DNA of 64,000 nucleotides from Streptomyces griseorubiginosus (GCF_001514195.1 NZ_KQ948745.1:244898-308897), one strand, 5' to 3'. Shown: positions 1-8,998, counted from the stretch's first letter. Made by a program: numbers and translations. Notes: generated by a model from the sequence alone, not told the origin.

Positions 1-437
1 GCCCTGGCCCGGTCCATGAGCTGCTCGACGAGCTGCTCGATCCGTTCACGGGACGCTTCCAGGTCGGGGTGGTGCTGGTCGAAGGCGCCCTGGACCATCG
101 GGCACAGAGCGGAGATCCGCTCGTCCGCGGAGGCGTGCACGAAACGCTCCAGCGCGCCGAAGGCGTCCCCCGTCTCGGCGAGCGACTGCTCCGCCGCCTC
201 GGACGTGCGGTCCAGGACGGAGCAGACGACCTCGCGGACGAGGGCGTCACGGTCGGGGAAGTTGCGGTACAGCGTGGCATTGCCGACGCCGGCCCGGCGG
301 GCGATGTCGTCGAGCGGCACATCCGGGCCGAACTCGGTGAACATCTCCCGGGCGGCGCTGACGATCCGCTCGCGGTTGCGCAGGGCGTCGGCGCGGGGCC
401 GGGTCACCTTGCGCGGTGCGGTCGTCGTGGCGGTCAC
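1..437 (-). CDS. TetR/AcrR family transcriptional regulator (C-terminus cut by window)
   Basis: A GTG start at 437 sits 5 bases after AGGGGAG on the minus strand and opens a frame that runs off the left edge (about 145 codons seen). Residues about 18-65 form a TetR helix-turn-helix: RIVSAAREMF, then PLDDIARRAGVGNATLYRNF. The following helices belong to the ligand-binding domain, which is incomplete here. The family binds palindromic operators as dimers and is released by a small ligand; the target is often a neighbouring exporter or enzyme. Two related palindromes lie just upstream (471-527), so autoregulation is likely. The ligand cannot be inferred. Confidence 0.9.
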   Translation of the reverse strand, partial: MTATTTAPRKVTRPRADALRNRERIVSAAREMFTEFGPDVPLDDIARRAGVGNATLYRNFPDRDALVREVVCSVLDRTSEAAEQSLAETGDAFGALERFVHASADERISALCPMVQGAFDQHHPDLEASRERIEQLVEQLMDRAR

Positions 438-470
438 GGTGTACTCCCCTCAGGTCTGGTTTCCGCGATC

Positions 471-527
471 CGGGGACAGGGTCCCCGTTTCGCTCGGACA
501 CAGGTCTAAACGGGGAGACGCTCCCCG
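471..527. promoter_or_regulatory. Twin palindromes, probable TetR operator
   Basis: Two perfect inverted repeats share the pattern CGGGGAN-N3-NTCCCCG: CGGGGAC-AGG-GTCCCCG at 471-487 and CGGGGAG-ACG-CTCCCCG at 511-527. Their centres are 40 bp apart. They lie between the TetR start (437) and the protease start (692), so the TetR protein probably binds both. Binding is inferred. Confidence 0.6.
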
Positions 528-691
528 GTTATTTCGGGTTGAGGAGAAAACATGTTGTGACCTGAGTCACACCGTTTCCGGTACCCACGTTCGGTCTCCT
601 CCAGCGCGCGCCCACCCCTGCCCCGGCAGAGGGTGATCGAAAAGGTGCAGCCTTCCGACCAGCGGCTGCCGCGCTCCGAAGGGTGCCCCGC

Positions 692-1972
692 ATGCCGTGG
701 ACCAGCCGTCGCATACGCCCGCGCCGGGTCGCCGCCCTCGTGTCCGTGACGGCACTGACCCTCGCGGTCAGCACCTCCGCCGGCAGCGGGCCGCTCACCG
801 CGAAGGCCCCCACCGCGGCCGGTCCCGTCGCCCTGGCCCGCTCCGACTCCCACGGCGCCTGCCTGATCAACGGCGGCCCGACCGTCCAGATGTCCGAGGG
901 CCTGCCCACCCCCAACGGCTACTCCCGCTCCACCGGCACGGTCCGCGCGCTGACCCTGATGGTCGACTTCTCCGACGCACCCGGCTCCGGCCCCGCGCTG
1001 AGCCGCTTCCGGGAGTTCTTCCCGCAGACCCAGGAGTGGTTCCGCACCAGCTCCTACGGCCGTCTCGACTACCGCCCCGAGACCCCGATCCCCGACTGGC
1101 TGCGCATGCCGAGGTCCTTCCGGTCCTACGGCATAGAGCGCGGCGCCCCCTTCGACCCCGGCTACCGGCGGCTGGTCCAGGACATCGTGGCCGCCGCCGA
1201 CCCCAGGGTGGACTTCCGGGCGTACGACTTCCTGAACGTCCTGGTGACCCCGAACGCGGGCCCGTCCGCCCTCGACACGGTCCTGTCGGTGACCTTCGCC
1301 GGCAACACCGACGCCCCGGTCGCCGACGGGGTGCCCGTCGCCAACGCCTCCTTCGTGTACTCCCGCCAGGACGACGGCTCCGGCTCCTACCCGCAGACCG
1401 GCTACCGGGTGCTGCCGCACGAGAACGGCCATGTCTTCGGGCTGCCCGACCTGTACACCCAGGCGGGCGGGGGCGCGGTCGGCCACTGGGACATCATGAG
1501 CGAGGACTGGGGGGCCGACAACGACCTGCTCGGCTGGCACAAGTGGAAGCTGGGCTGGCTGGACGCGGCTCAGGTCGACTGTGTCACCGAGCGCGGCACC
1601 ACGCAGTACACGCTGACCCCGCTGGCCCGGCCGGGCCTCGGCACGAAGCTCCTCTTCGTCCCCCTCAGCCGCCGCACCGGTTACGCCGTCGAACTGCGCA
1701 CCCACGAGGGCAACGACGAGTCGGTGTGCCGGCCGGGCGTGCTGGTCTACCGCGTCGACGCGAACGTGGACACCGGGCGCGGCCCGGTCCGGGTCTACGA
1801 CTCCCACCCCGACAGTGGCGGCTGCACCCGCAGCCCCAACGTCCACGCGGAACTGTCGGACGCCCCGTTCACCACCGGCGAGGAGTTCCGGGATCCGCGC
1901 AGGGGGGTCCGGGTGCGGGTGGAGGGGGTGGACGAGGAGGGGAACGTCCGGGTCGGGGTCACCCGGGGGTAG
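692..1972 (+). CDS. Secreted M6-like metalloprotease
   Basis: The 426-residue product has an Arg-rich N-terminus, a hydrophobic signal segment (about residues 10-30) and the zinc motif HENGH at residues 243-247, followed by GLPDLY and a Met at 269 in DIMSEDWG. This order resembles the M6 (immune inhibitor A-like) metallopeptidase domain: two His zinc ligands, a catalytic Glu, a downstream acidic ligand and a Met-turn-like segment. It is probably exported and degrades extracellular protein. The ATG at 692 is preferred because GAAGG ends 9 bases before it; a GTG at 683 is in frame. No long C-terminal domain is present, so it is shorter than classical InhA. Confidence 0.85.
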   Translation: MPWTSRRIRPRRVAALVSVTALTLAVSTSAGSGPLTAKAPTAAGPVALARSDSHGACLINGGPTVQMSEGLPTPNGYSRSTGTVRALTLMVDFSDAPGSGPALSRFREFFPQTQEWFRTSSYGRLDYRPETPIPDWLRMPRSFRSYGIERGAPFDPGYRRLVQDIVAAADPRVDFRAYDFLNVLVTPNAGPSALDTVLSVTFAGNTDAPVADGVPVANASFVYSRQDDGSGSYPQTGYRVLPHENGHVFGLPDLYTQAGGGAVGHWDIMSEDWGADNDLLGWHKWKLGWLDAAQVDCVTERGTTQYTLTPLARPGLGTKLLFVPLSRRTGYAVELRTHEGNDESVCRPGVLVYRVDANVDTGRGPVRVYDSHPDSGGCTRSPNVHAELSDAPFTTGEEFRDPRRGVRVRVEGVDEEGNVRVGVTRG

Positions 1973-2061
1973 GGAGGGGATGGGCAGGGGGTGGGGTGCG
2001 GCTGGGGTGCGGCTGGGGCGGACTACCGTAGGCGTGCCCCGATCGCCGTACCGGAGAACCG

Positions 2062-3648
2062 ATGCCCGCTGAGACGCCCCCTTCACCGGAGGCACCGGAG
2101 TCCGCCGTACCGGCCGAGGCGGTCGCACCGCTGATCAGGGGGGTCAGGGTGCTGCGGGAGCTGACCGAGGCGGGCGGGACGCTGAGCCTGAGCGGGCTGG
2201 AGCGGGCGACGGGCCTGGCGCGTTCCACGGTCGACCGGATCACGTCGACGCTGGCCCGCATGGGATACGTCCGCCTCGACGGCCGGGACGCGGTGGCGAC
2301 CCCCCGGCTCATGGAACTCGGCAACGCCTATCTCGCCGCCCTGCGGCTGCCCGACCTGCTCTCCGCACGGGCCGACGCCCTCGCCGACGCGCTGGACGAG
2401 TCGGTGTCCCTTGCGGTCGCCGACCGGGACGGCATCCGCTTCATCCACCAGGCCACCCGCCGCCGCGCGATGTCCCTCAGCTTCCGCATCGGCGACCTGC
2501 TCCCCGCCGAACGCACCGCGCCGGGGCCCCTGTTCGCCGCCGAGTGGACCGACGCCGAGTGGCGGGCCTGGCGGGAGCGCCGGGCGACGGACCCGGAGAA
2601 CCGGCACTTCACGGCCGTACCCCCGCGGGAACTGCCCTTCCCGGACGCGGAGTTCGAGCAGCGGGCGGAAGCGGCGGGGCGCGACGGCTGGGCGCTGGAC
2701 GACCAGTTGATCGAACCGGGCCTGGTGGCGGTCTCCGTACCGGTACGGGACCCGCGCACGGGCCGGATCGCCTGCGTGGCGAACGTCGTCAGCCACACCA
2801 GCCGGCACACGGCGACCGACCTGCGCGACACGCTGCTGCCGCGGCTGCGGGCGACGGTGGCCGAGATGGAGCACGAGCTGGCGACCGCGCCCGGCCCGGA
2901 CCCCGGGCCGCCCCCCTCCGACCTGGCCTCCTGGATCGGCGCGTCCAAGCACGAACTGGGCCGGGAGTTCATCGAGTCCCTCGCGCGCGGCCTGACGGTC
3001 CTGACCGCCTTCGGCGAAGGCAGGGCCGCATTGACCCTGACGGACGTGGCACGGGCGACCGGCCTGGCCCGGGCGACCGCCCGACGGGCCCTGATCACCT
3101 ACGAACACCTGGGCCTGGTCCGCCAGCACCCGGAGTCCCGCACCTTCACCCTCACCCCGCGGGTCCTGTCCCTGGGCTTCCCGCCCCTGTCCCGTACGAC
3201 CCTCCCCCGCATCGCGGCCCCGCACCTGGCGGACCTCTCGGCCCGGGTCCGGGAGTCGACGGCGCTGGCGATCCTGGTCTCCCGGGGACCGGACGCGGAG
3301 ATCCAGTACACGGCACGGGCAGTATCCCCGCGAATCATGGGCGTGGACATCCGGGTCGGCACCCGGCTGCCGGCCGCGGCGACCTCGCTGGGCCGGGTGC
3401 TGCTGGCGGAGAACCAATCCCACGCCCTGCTGGACGAGGAGTGGGAGGACGGTCTGCGCACGCTCGCCGTCCCGCTGCACGACCGCAGGGGCCGGGCGAT
3501 CGCCGCCGTGGGCGTGGCCCTGCACGCGGCGGGCCGCACGGCGACGGAGTGCGTCGACGAACTCCTCCCCGAACTGCGCCGGACGGCGTCCCGCATCGAG
3601 GACGAACTGCGGGCGGCGGGGCGGTTCACCCGGGTACCGCTGCTGTGA
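2062..3648 (+). CDS. Duplicated-domain IclR family regulator
   Basis: This 528-residue protein is two IclR units in tandem. Unit 1 has a winged helix (about 25-80; LERATGLARSTVDRITSTL) and an effector domain (about 90-275; ending WALDDQLIEPGLVAVSVPV). Unit 2 repeats the winged helix (about 305-360; VARATGLARATARRALITY) and part of the effector domain. In unit 2 the segment between GRVLLAE and HALLDEEWEDGL is almost absent, whereas unit 1 has about 50 residues there. IclR proteins usually control aromatic or other carbon-source catabolism and bind small acids. A single chain with two DNA-binding domains may act as a built-in dimer. No target gene is adjacent. Confidence 0.85.
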   Translation: MPAETPPSPEAPESAVPAEAVAPLIRGVRVLRELTEAGGTLSLSGLERATGLARSTVDRITSTLARMGYVRLDGRDAVATPRLMELGNAYLAALRLPDLLSARADALADALDESVSLAVADRDGIRFIHQATRRRAMSLSFRIGDLLPAERTAPGPLFAAEWTDAEWRAWRERRATDPENRHFTAVPPRELPFPDAEFEQRAEAAGRDGWALDDQLIEPGLVAVSVPVRDPRTGRIACVANVVSHTSRHTATDLRDTLLPRLRATVAEMEHELATAPGPDPGPPPSDLASWIGASKHELGREFIESLARGLTVLTAFGEGRAALTLTDVARATGLARATARRALITYEHLGLVRQHPESRTFTLTPRVLSLGFPPLSRTTLPRIAAPHLADLSARVRESTALAILVSRGPDAEIQYTARAVSPRIMGVDIRVGTRLPAAATSLGRVLLAENQSHALLDEEWEDGLRTLAVPLHDRRGRAIAAVGVALHAAGRTATECVDELLPELRRTASRIEDELRAAGRFTRVPLL

Positions 3649-3708
3649 CGCACCGGAACCGGGAAGAACACCGACGCCTCGATCGGCTACCCTGTCTGAC
3701 GTTGGCTC

Positions 3709-3784
3709 GCCTTCGTAGCTCAGGGGATAGAGCACGGCTCTCCTAAAGCCGGTGTCGCAGGTTCGAATCCTGCCGGGGGCACCA
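3709..3784 (+). tRNA. tRNA-Arg (anticodon CCU)
   Basis: The 76-base cloverleaf folds with acceptor stem GCCTTCG/CGGGGGC (two G-U pairs), D arm GCTC...GAGC, anticodon stem CGGCT/AGCCG around loop CTCCTAA (anticodon CCU, reads AGG), T stem GCAGG/CCTGC with loop TTCGAAT, discriminator A and an encoded CCA. tRNA-Arg genes are frequent attachment sites for actinomycete integrative elements, but no integrase or partial tRNA copy is present here. Confidence 0.97.
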
Positions 3785-3788
3785 GTGC

Positions 3789-3822
3789 AAGGCCCCGGAC
3801 CGATCTCGGTCCGGGGCCTTTT
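3789..3822 (+). terminator. Rho-independent terminator of the tRNA
   Basis: A near-perfect 14-15 bp hairpin, AAGGCCCCGGACCGA paired with TCGGTCCGGGGCCTT, starts 4 bases after the tRNA CCA end and runs into a short T tract. It is strong and fits termination of the tRNA transcript. Confidence 0.9.
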
Positions 3823-4027
3823 GACATCCAGTTGCTTCGGCCCGGACTCGTCCAGGCAGGTCCACCAGGGCCGGACGGCTCGACCTGTCAGGCCGAGGGA
3901 GTCGCTCAGGGCTGCGCCTACCGTCGCGCGGAGAGCAGATTGCCATCGCGGAGGTACGACGATGGCCGGCACCGAGTCCTGACCCCTGAGGCGCGCCCGC
4001 CGTCGGCAGCCGTCACGCGGGGTGCCT

Positions 4028-4414
4028 TCAGCGGGCTACGGACGCGCAGCGCACGCAGGTTTTCGCCGCCGGGCGAACTTCGAGGCGTTCCGTGGGGATC
4101 GGCTCACCGCATTGCTCGCAGCGTCCGTAGTCGCCTCTCTCCAACCGTTCCAGGGCGCGGTCGAGATCGTTCAGATGCTCGCGCGTCTGGGACAGCAGGG
4201 CGGCGACGTGCGCCCGCTCGAAGGCCGTACTCGCGCCCTCCGGATCGTGCTCGTCGTCAATGGCCACCAGTGCGTTCGCCTCGACGATCCCTTCGAACTC
4301 GCGGCTGAGGGCGGATATCTGCTGCAGCGTGCCGACACGGTCGGCCGCGAGCAACGCCCGCATCGACTCACCCTGGGGTGCGGCGAAACCGGCATTGGCG
4401 CTTTGATCGCTCAT
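4028..4414 (-). CDS. DksA/TraR family zinc-finger protein
   Basis: The 128-residue product has a charged helical middle (about 30-95) and a C-terminal four-cysteine zinc finger: GRCEQCGEPIPTERL followed by CVRC, the DksA/TraR signature. DksA-type proteins reach into the RNA polymerase secondary channel. Streptomyces carries several paralogues, and function cannot be assigned from the sequence. The start at 4414 (MSDQSANAG) is preferred; an in-frame start at 4459 would add 15 residues. The gene lies downstream of, and in the same direction as, the phosphatase gene, with about 140 bp between them. Confidence 0.85.
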   Translation of the reverse strand: MSDQSANAGFAAPQGESMRALLAADRVGTLQQISALSREFEGIVEANALVAIDDEHDPEGASTAFERAHVAALLSQTREHLNDLDRALERLERGDYGRCEQCGEPIPTERLEVRPAAKTCVRCASVAR

Positions 4415-4552
4415 ATCGGAAGAAACCTCACTGTCTTGCGCCGAATTCCCGGGTATCACGAGGATCTGGTCGGCCTGGAGGTGGTGTCGCCGGGCTCGGA
4501 GACCACCGGCCCAGGCGGGACGGAGATGTCTTCACCGGCGTCACCGGCGTCC

Positions 4553-5764
4553 TCAAAACAGTGGCGCCGTTCCCGGTACCGATCCACCTGGGGCAGGTGT
4601 GACCAGGTCCTCGTTCAGGTGAGGTGCGGCCGGTTTGCGGAGCAGGAGCAGTGCCGCGTCGTCGTGCAGCCGGCCACCCACATACGCCAGTAGTTCTTCG
4701 TGAAGCGCGGTGAGAGTGCCGGCCGGCTCGTCGGACACGTGGCGGGCCAGCCCTTCGGCGAGCGGGTAGAACTCACGGACCTGGTTGCGGGCCTCGGTGA
4801 CCCCGTCGGTGTAGAGCAGCAGTTGGTCCCCGTCGGCGAAGGGCAGCACCTGGAGGCTCGGGATCTCGTCCGTGAGGGTACGCAGCCCGAGGGGCGGGGC
4901 CGGACGGTCGGGCTCCACCGTCACGACGGTGCCGGATTCACGCACCAGCAGCGGGGGCGCATGCCCGCAGTTGACCACTTCCAGCTGGCCTGCCCGCGGG
5001 TACCCGACGACCACGGCGGTGACGAAGTCGTCGGCACCGAGGTTGCGCGCCAGGCTCCGCTCGATCCTGCCGACGACGGCGAAGAGATCGGGCTCGTCGT
5101 ACGCGGCCTCCCGGAAGACACCGAGGACGAGTGCGGCGGTGCCCACGGCCGGCAGTCCCTTGCCGCGCACATCACCGACGATCAGCCGAACGCCGTACGG
5201 GGTGGGCACCAGTGCGTAGAAGTCCCCGCCGATACGGGCCTCCGCCGCCGCGGCGCTGTAGCGGACGGCCACCTGGAACGGACCGACGGTCGCCGGTACG
5301 GGCTTGAGGAGCGCATGCTGGGCGGCCTCCGCGACCGAGCGGACGGCCGCGAGCACCCGTTCGCGACGAGCGCGCAGCGCGCTGGCGAGGCCGCTCGCCA
5401 GGGTGACGGCCACCAGGGCCGACAGTACGGCCGTCAGCTCATGTCCCGGCACGTGGTCCCGGGTCCCCAGCGCCGCGCCCAGCACCGCGGCGAGAAGGCC
5501 GACGAGGAGAACTCCGCGCGGCCCACCCGTGGTCGCGGCCAGCGCGGGGCCGACCGCGAGCAGCGGCAGCCAGATCGTTCCTGCTCCGCACAGGACGGCG
5601 ACCAGTACGACGACGGAGACGATCAGCACGGGCAGTGCGGGTGCGTAGGCGGCCAGCTGTGCGGCGACACCTTTGCGGGCCGCCGACCCGGGACGACCGG
5701 GCACTCGGTTCCTGAACGGCCGTATCGGCCAGTGGTCGCCGCCATGGTCTCGAGCCTGACTCAT
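4553..5764 (-). CDS. Membrane PP2C-type (SpoIIE domain) serine phosphatase
   Basis: Of 403 residues, about 35-130 hold four or five hydrophobic segments. A C-terminal SpoIIE/PP2C domain (about 160-385) shows the metal-binding motifs RIGGDFYALV, VGDVRGKGLPA, LLYTDGVTEAR and DDAALLLL. Such phosphatases reset anti-sigma-factor antagonists in partner-switching pathways. There is no GAF, PAS or receiver input domain, so any signal probably comes through the membrane part. No anti-sigma partner is adjacent; a RsbW-like ATPase occurs far away at 38.5 kb. Next to the DksA-like gene this suggests stress-response regulation, which is an inference. Confidence 0.88.
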   Translation of the reverse strand: MSQARDHGGDHWPIRPFRNRVPGRPGSAARKGVAAQLAAYAPALPVLIVSVVVLVAVLCGAGTIWLPLLAVGPALAATTGGPRGVLLVGLLAAVLGAALGTRDHVPGHELTAVLSALVAVTLASGLASALRARRERVLAAVRSVAEAAQHALLKPVPATVGPFQVAVRYSAAAAEARIGGDFYALVPTPYGVRLIVGDVRGKGLPAVGTAALVLGVFREAAYDEPDLFAVVGRIERSLARNLGADDFVTAVVVGYPRAGQLEVVNCGHAPPLLVRESGTVVTVEPDRPAPPLGLRTLTDEIPSLQVLPFADGDQLLLYTDGVTEARNQVREFYPLAEGLARHVSDEPAGTLTALHEELLAYVGGRLHDDAALLLLRKPAAPHLNEDLVTPAPGGSVPGTAPLF

Positions 5765-5858
5765 GCTGGGTCCGTAGTCCTCACTTTGTGCGGGGCCGCA
5801 TAAATATGCCTTTCATCCAGAAAAGAGGTACAGCCCGAACGTCACAAGGAGGGGATTT

Positions 5859-6620
5859 TCAGATAGTGAGCGAGAGACCCCTGGTCACGCGATTCGCGGT
5901 CGGGATCAGCCGCGCCAGGATCTCCTCTAGTCGGGGGAGCCGGTCCGCCCGCAGCGAGACACCGAGCGAGCCGAGCGTGTCCCCGCTGTAGACGGGCACG
6001 GCGACGCAGACCGTGCCGAGGGCGTACTCCTCCAGGTCCGTGACGGCCGGAGCCACGGGTGAGGAGTCGAGTCGTCGGAGCAGTTCCGTGCGACTGGTGA
6101 TGGTCCGCGGTGTGAGGTCGGCGAGAGAGTGCCGGGAGAGGTAGTCCTTGCGGGAGGCGTCGTCCAGTTCCCGCAGCACCGACTTGCCCAGTGCGGTGGC
6201 GTGCCCCGCGTCCTCGAATCCCACCCAGAGATCGACACGGGGCGCCTGGGGGCCATCGACGATCTCGGCGACTCGAATCTCCCCCTCCTCGTAGAAAGTG
6301 AGGTAGGCCGCGGTCGCGAGCTCGTCCCGCAGCGCGGCGAGCGTGGGACGGACGCGGCTGAGCAGCACCTGTCCGCGGCCGTTGGTGTGCAGCATCTGCA
6401 CCTTGTCGCCCAGGACGTACCCACCGTCGTCCAGCTTCCGTACGTATCCGTCGTGGACCAGCGTCCGCAGCAGGTGATACGCGGTGGCCAGGGGGAGTCC
6501 CGTCTCACGTGCCAGCTGCTTCGCCGGCGCGCCGTTCTCGTGCGTGGTCACCGCTTCCAGCAGCCGCAGGGCCCGCTGCACGGACGTGATGAGCGTAGGG
6601 CCACCTTCCTGAGCACCCAT
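5859..6620 (-). CDS. IclR family transcriptional regulator
   Basis: The 253-residue protein has an N-terminal winged helix (about 10-65; AKQLARETGLPLATAYHLLRT) and a full IclR effector domain (about 80-250) with GHATALGKSVL and GTVCVAVPVYSGDTLGSLGVSL. It is single-unit, unlike the duplicated IclR at 2062. The ATG at 6620 (MGAQEGG) is chosen; a GTG at 6644 would add 8 residues, and neither start has a clear ribosome site. The middle of the effector domain is intact, so it should bind a ligand, which is unknown. It lies 64 bp downstream of the helR-like gene on the same strand and may be read from it. Confidence 0.85.
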   Translation of the reverse strand: MGAQEGGPTLITSVQRALRLLEAVTTHENGAPAKQLARETGLPLATAYHLLRTLVHDGYVRKLDDGGYVLGDKVQMLHTNGRGQVLLSRVRPTLAALRDELATAAYLTFYEEGEIRVAEIVDGPQAPRVDLWVGFEDAGHATALGKSVLRELDDASRKDYLSRHSLADLTPRTITSRTELLRRLDSSPVAPAVTDLEEYALGTVCVAVPVYSGDTLGSLGVSLRADRLPRLEEILARLIPTANRVTRGLSLTI

Positions 6621-6683
6621 ACGACCAGCGTGCGCCGAGCACACGCGGTGAGCAAGGCACGAGTCCCGCCCGCGTCGGCGCCG

Positions 6684-8837
6684 TCAGCGGCTCGTCAGGA
6701 TCACCAGCCGCTGTGTCGCCCTCGTCATCGCCACATACCGGTCCACCGCCCCCTCGACGCCCTCTCCGAAGTTCTGTGGGTCGACCAGGATCACCAGGTC
6801 GAACTCGAGGCCCTTCGCGAGGGTGGGGGTCAGGGAGCGGACCCGGGGGGTGGCCTTGAAGGCCGGGTCGCCGATGACGCAGGCCACGCCCTCGGGGTGG
6901 GTGCCGAGCCAGGTGTCCAGCAGGGCGGGCAGTTCCGTCACCGAGCCGTACGCGACCGGGGTGCCGGTGCTGCGGATCGACGTGGGGACGTTGGCGTCGG
7001 GGAGGGCGGCGCGGATGACCGGCTCGGCCTCCTTCATGATCTCTTCCGGGGTGCGGTAGTTGATGCTCAGGGAGGCCATCTCGACGCGGTCGAGGCCGAC
7101 CCGCGCGAGCCTGTCCTGCCAGGACTCCGTGAAGCCGTGCCGGGCCTGGGCGCGGTCGCCGACGATCGTGAAGCTGCGGGACGGGCAGCGCAGCAGCAGC
7201 ATCTGCCACTCCGCGTCGGTCAGTTCCTGCGCCTCGTCCACGACGACATGGGCGAAGGGGCCGGCCAGCAGGTCGGGGTCGGTCACCTGCAAGGCGCTCT
7301 CGTCGACCAGGGCGTGGTGGAAGTCCTCGCCGCTGAGCATCGTCACCAGGCCCATGCCGTACTCGTCGTCGGCGACCGCGCTCAGGTTCTCCACGACGGT
7401 GGCCATGCGCTCGCGTTCCGCGGCGGCGGTGGCCTCGTTGCGGCGCTTGCGCAGCGAGGCCTTCGGGTCGCCGAGGCGCTGGCGGGCCGCGTCCAGGAGG
7501 GGCAGGTCGGACACCGTCCAGGCCTGGCCGTCCGCGCGCTGGAGTGTCCGTACCTCGTCGCGGTCCAGCCAGGGGGCGCACAGCCGCAGGTAGGCCGGGA
7601 CCGTCCACAGGTCCGAGACCAGGTCGGCCGCCTCCAGCAGGGGCCACGCCCGGTTGAACGCGGTGAGCAGCTCCCTGTTCTGGCGCAGGGACCTGCGCAG
7701 CAGTGCCTCCGGGGCGTCGCCCTCGTGCTTGTCGACCAGGATGGTGAGCAGTTCGTTCCAGACCTGGTCGCGGGCGTCGTTGTGCGGGGCGCCCTCGGCC
7801 GCGTCGAAGGCCTCGGCCCAGTCGGCGGCGGTCAGCCGGATGTCGGACCAGTGGGTGGTGACGGTCATGCCCTCGGTCGGCGGCTCCTCGTAGAAGCGGA
7901 CGGCCCTCTCGATGCCCTTCACCAGGTCGGCGGAGGACTTCAGGCGGGCCACCTCCGGGTCGGTCTCGACGCCGGCCGCAGCCCCCTCGGCCACGAAGTC
8001 CCGCAGGACGCAGGTCTGGACGCCCTCCTCGCCCAGGCTGGGCAGCACGTCCGAGACGTAGGCCAGGTAGGGCCGGTGCGGGCCGACGAACAGCACGCCG
8101 CCGCGCCGGTGGCCGAGGCGCGGGTCGGAGTGCAGGAGGTAGGCGGAGCGGTGCAGGGCGACGACGGTCTTGCCGGTGCCGGGGCCGCCGTCGACCACGA
8201 GCGCGCCGCGGGAGCCCGCGCGGATGATGGCGTCCTGGTCGGCCTGGATGGTGCCGAGGACGTCCCGCATCCGCTCCGAGCGGTCGCTGCCGAGGCTGGC
8301 GATGAAGGCGGACTGGTCGTCGAGCGAGGCGTGGTGTCCGGCGAAGTCGGCGGCGGCGAACACCTCGTCCCAGTAGTCGCCGATACGGCCGTCGTTCCAG
8401 CGGTACCTGCGGCGGCTCGCCAGGCCCATCGGGTTGGCGTGGGTGGCCCCGAAGAACGGCTCGGCGGCCGGGGAACGCCAGTCGACGAGCAGCCTGCGGC
8501 CGTCGCTGTCGGTGAGGCCGAGGCGGCCGACGTACACGGGCTCGGAGTCGTCCGCGGTGACCATGTGGCCGAGGCACAGGTCCAGGCCGAAGCGGCGCAG
8601 GGTGCGCAGCCGGGCGCTGAGCCGGTGGATCTCCGTGTCCCGGTCCATCGCCTCCTGGCCGATGCCGCCGGGCGCCCTGAGGGTGGCGGCGAGGGTGGCG
8701 GACAGTTCGGCGATCGTCTGCTCCAGGCATGCCGCGATGGCCGCGAAGTGGCGCTCGTCGGCGGCGATCAGGGCCGGGTCGGCCTTGGCGGCAAGGCGCT
8801 CGGGGAGGTCGAACACGCTGGTGGGCAGGGAATTCAA
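6684..8837 (-). CDS. helR: HelR-type RNA polymerase-recycling UvrD-like helicase
   Basis: The 717-residue SF1 ATPase has Walker A GGPGTGKT at about 217-224, Walker B VVVDEAQELTD, the motif IVGDRAQARHGF and a C-terminal motif VAMTRATQRLVIL. An N-terminal coiled region (about 15-90) precedes the ATPase, as in HelD/HelR. HelR proteins bind RNA polymerase and dislodge rifamycins, giving resistance (known for Streptomyces venezuelae). The start is a TTG at 8837, supported by GGAG eight bases upstream; no in-frame ATG is near. A palindrome matching the rifamycin-associated element lies 50 bp upstream (8887-8908), which strengthens the assignment over a generic UvrD helicase. Confidence 0.88.
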   Translation of the reverse strand: MNSLPTSVFDLPERLAAKADPALIAADERHFAAIAACLEQTIAELSATLAATLRAPGGIGQEAMDRDTEIHRLSARLRTLRRFGLDLCLGHMVTADDSEPVYVGRLGLTDSDGRRLLVDWRSPAAEPFFGATHANPMGLASRRRYRWNDGRIGDYWDEVFAAADFAGHHASLDDQSAFIASLGSDRSERMRDVLGTIQADQDAIIRAGSRGALVVDGGPGTGKTVVALHRSAYLLHSDPRLGHRRGGVLFVGPHRPYLAYVSDVLPSLGEEGVQTCVLRDFVAEGAAAGVETDPEVARLKSSADLVKGIERAVRFYEEPPTEGMTVTTHWSDIRLTAADWAEAFDAAEGAPHNDARDQVWNELLTILVDKHEGDAPEALLRRSLRQNRELLTAFNRAWPLLEAADLVSDLWTVPAYLRLCAPWLDRDEVRTLQRADGQAWTVSDLPLLDAARQRLGDPKASLRKRRNEATAAAERERMATVVENLSAVADDEYGMGLVTMLSGEDFHHALVDESALQVTDPDLLAGPFAHVVVDEAQELTDAEWQMLLLRCPSRSFTIVGDRAQARHGFTESWQDRLARVGLDRVEMASLSINYRTPEEIMKEAEPVIRAALPDANVPTSIRSTGTPVAYGSVTELPALLDTWLGTHPEGVACVIGDPAFKATPRVRSLTPTLAKGLEFDLVILVDPQNFGEGVEGAVDRYVAMTRATQRLVILTSR

Positions 8838-8886
8838 GTCGGCAGCTCCGATGTGGGATCCAAGGTCGGTAAGTGTGCGCCACCCC

Positions 8887-8908
8887 GGGGGCCTTGCCGC
8901 AAGCCCCC
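8887..8908 (-). promoter_or_regulatory. Rifamycin-associated element (RAE) upstream of helR
   Basis: On the minus strand the core reads GGGGCTTGCGGCAAGGCCCC, an interrupted palindrome with arms CTTGC/GCAAG and GGGG/CCCC. This is the RAE sequence as I remember it, described upstream of rifamycin-inducible resistance genes in actinomycetes. It sits 50-71 bp before the helR TTG start, and its TTGCGG could serve as a -35 hexamer. Confidence 0.8.
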
Positions 8909-8998
8909 ACGTGCGCTATAGGTTGAACATGGCAGAGAGGTTCACCTCCCTGCCTTTTTCTTTTGCCTCGGGCCGCACTCTGCTGTCCGGAAGGCCTT

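Noticed and set aside
3709..4027. tRNA-Arg as an attachment site of an integrative element
   Set aside because: No integrase, excisionase or duplicated tRNA 3' end is present in the flanking sequence.
6129..8921. A 930-codon plus-strand frame opposite the IclR and helR genes
   Set aside because: It spans two real genes and the gap between them, with no domain and no ribosome site.
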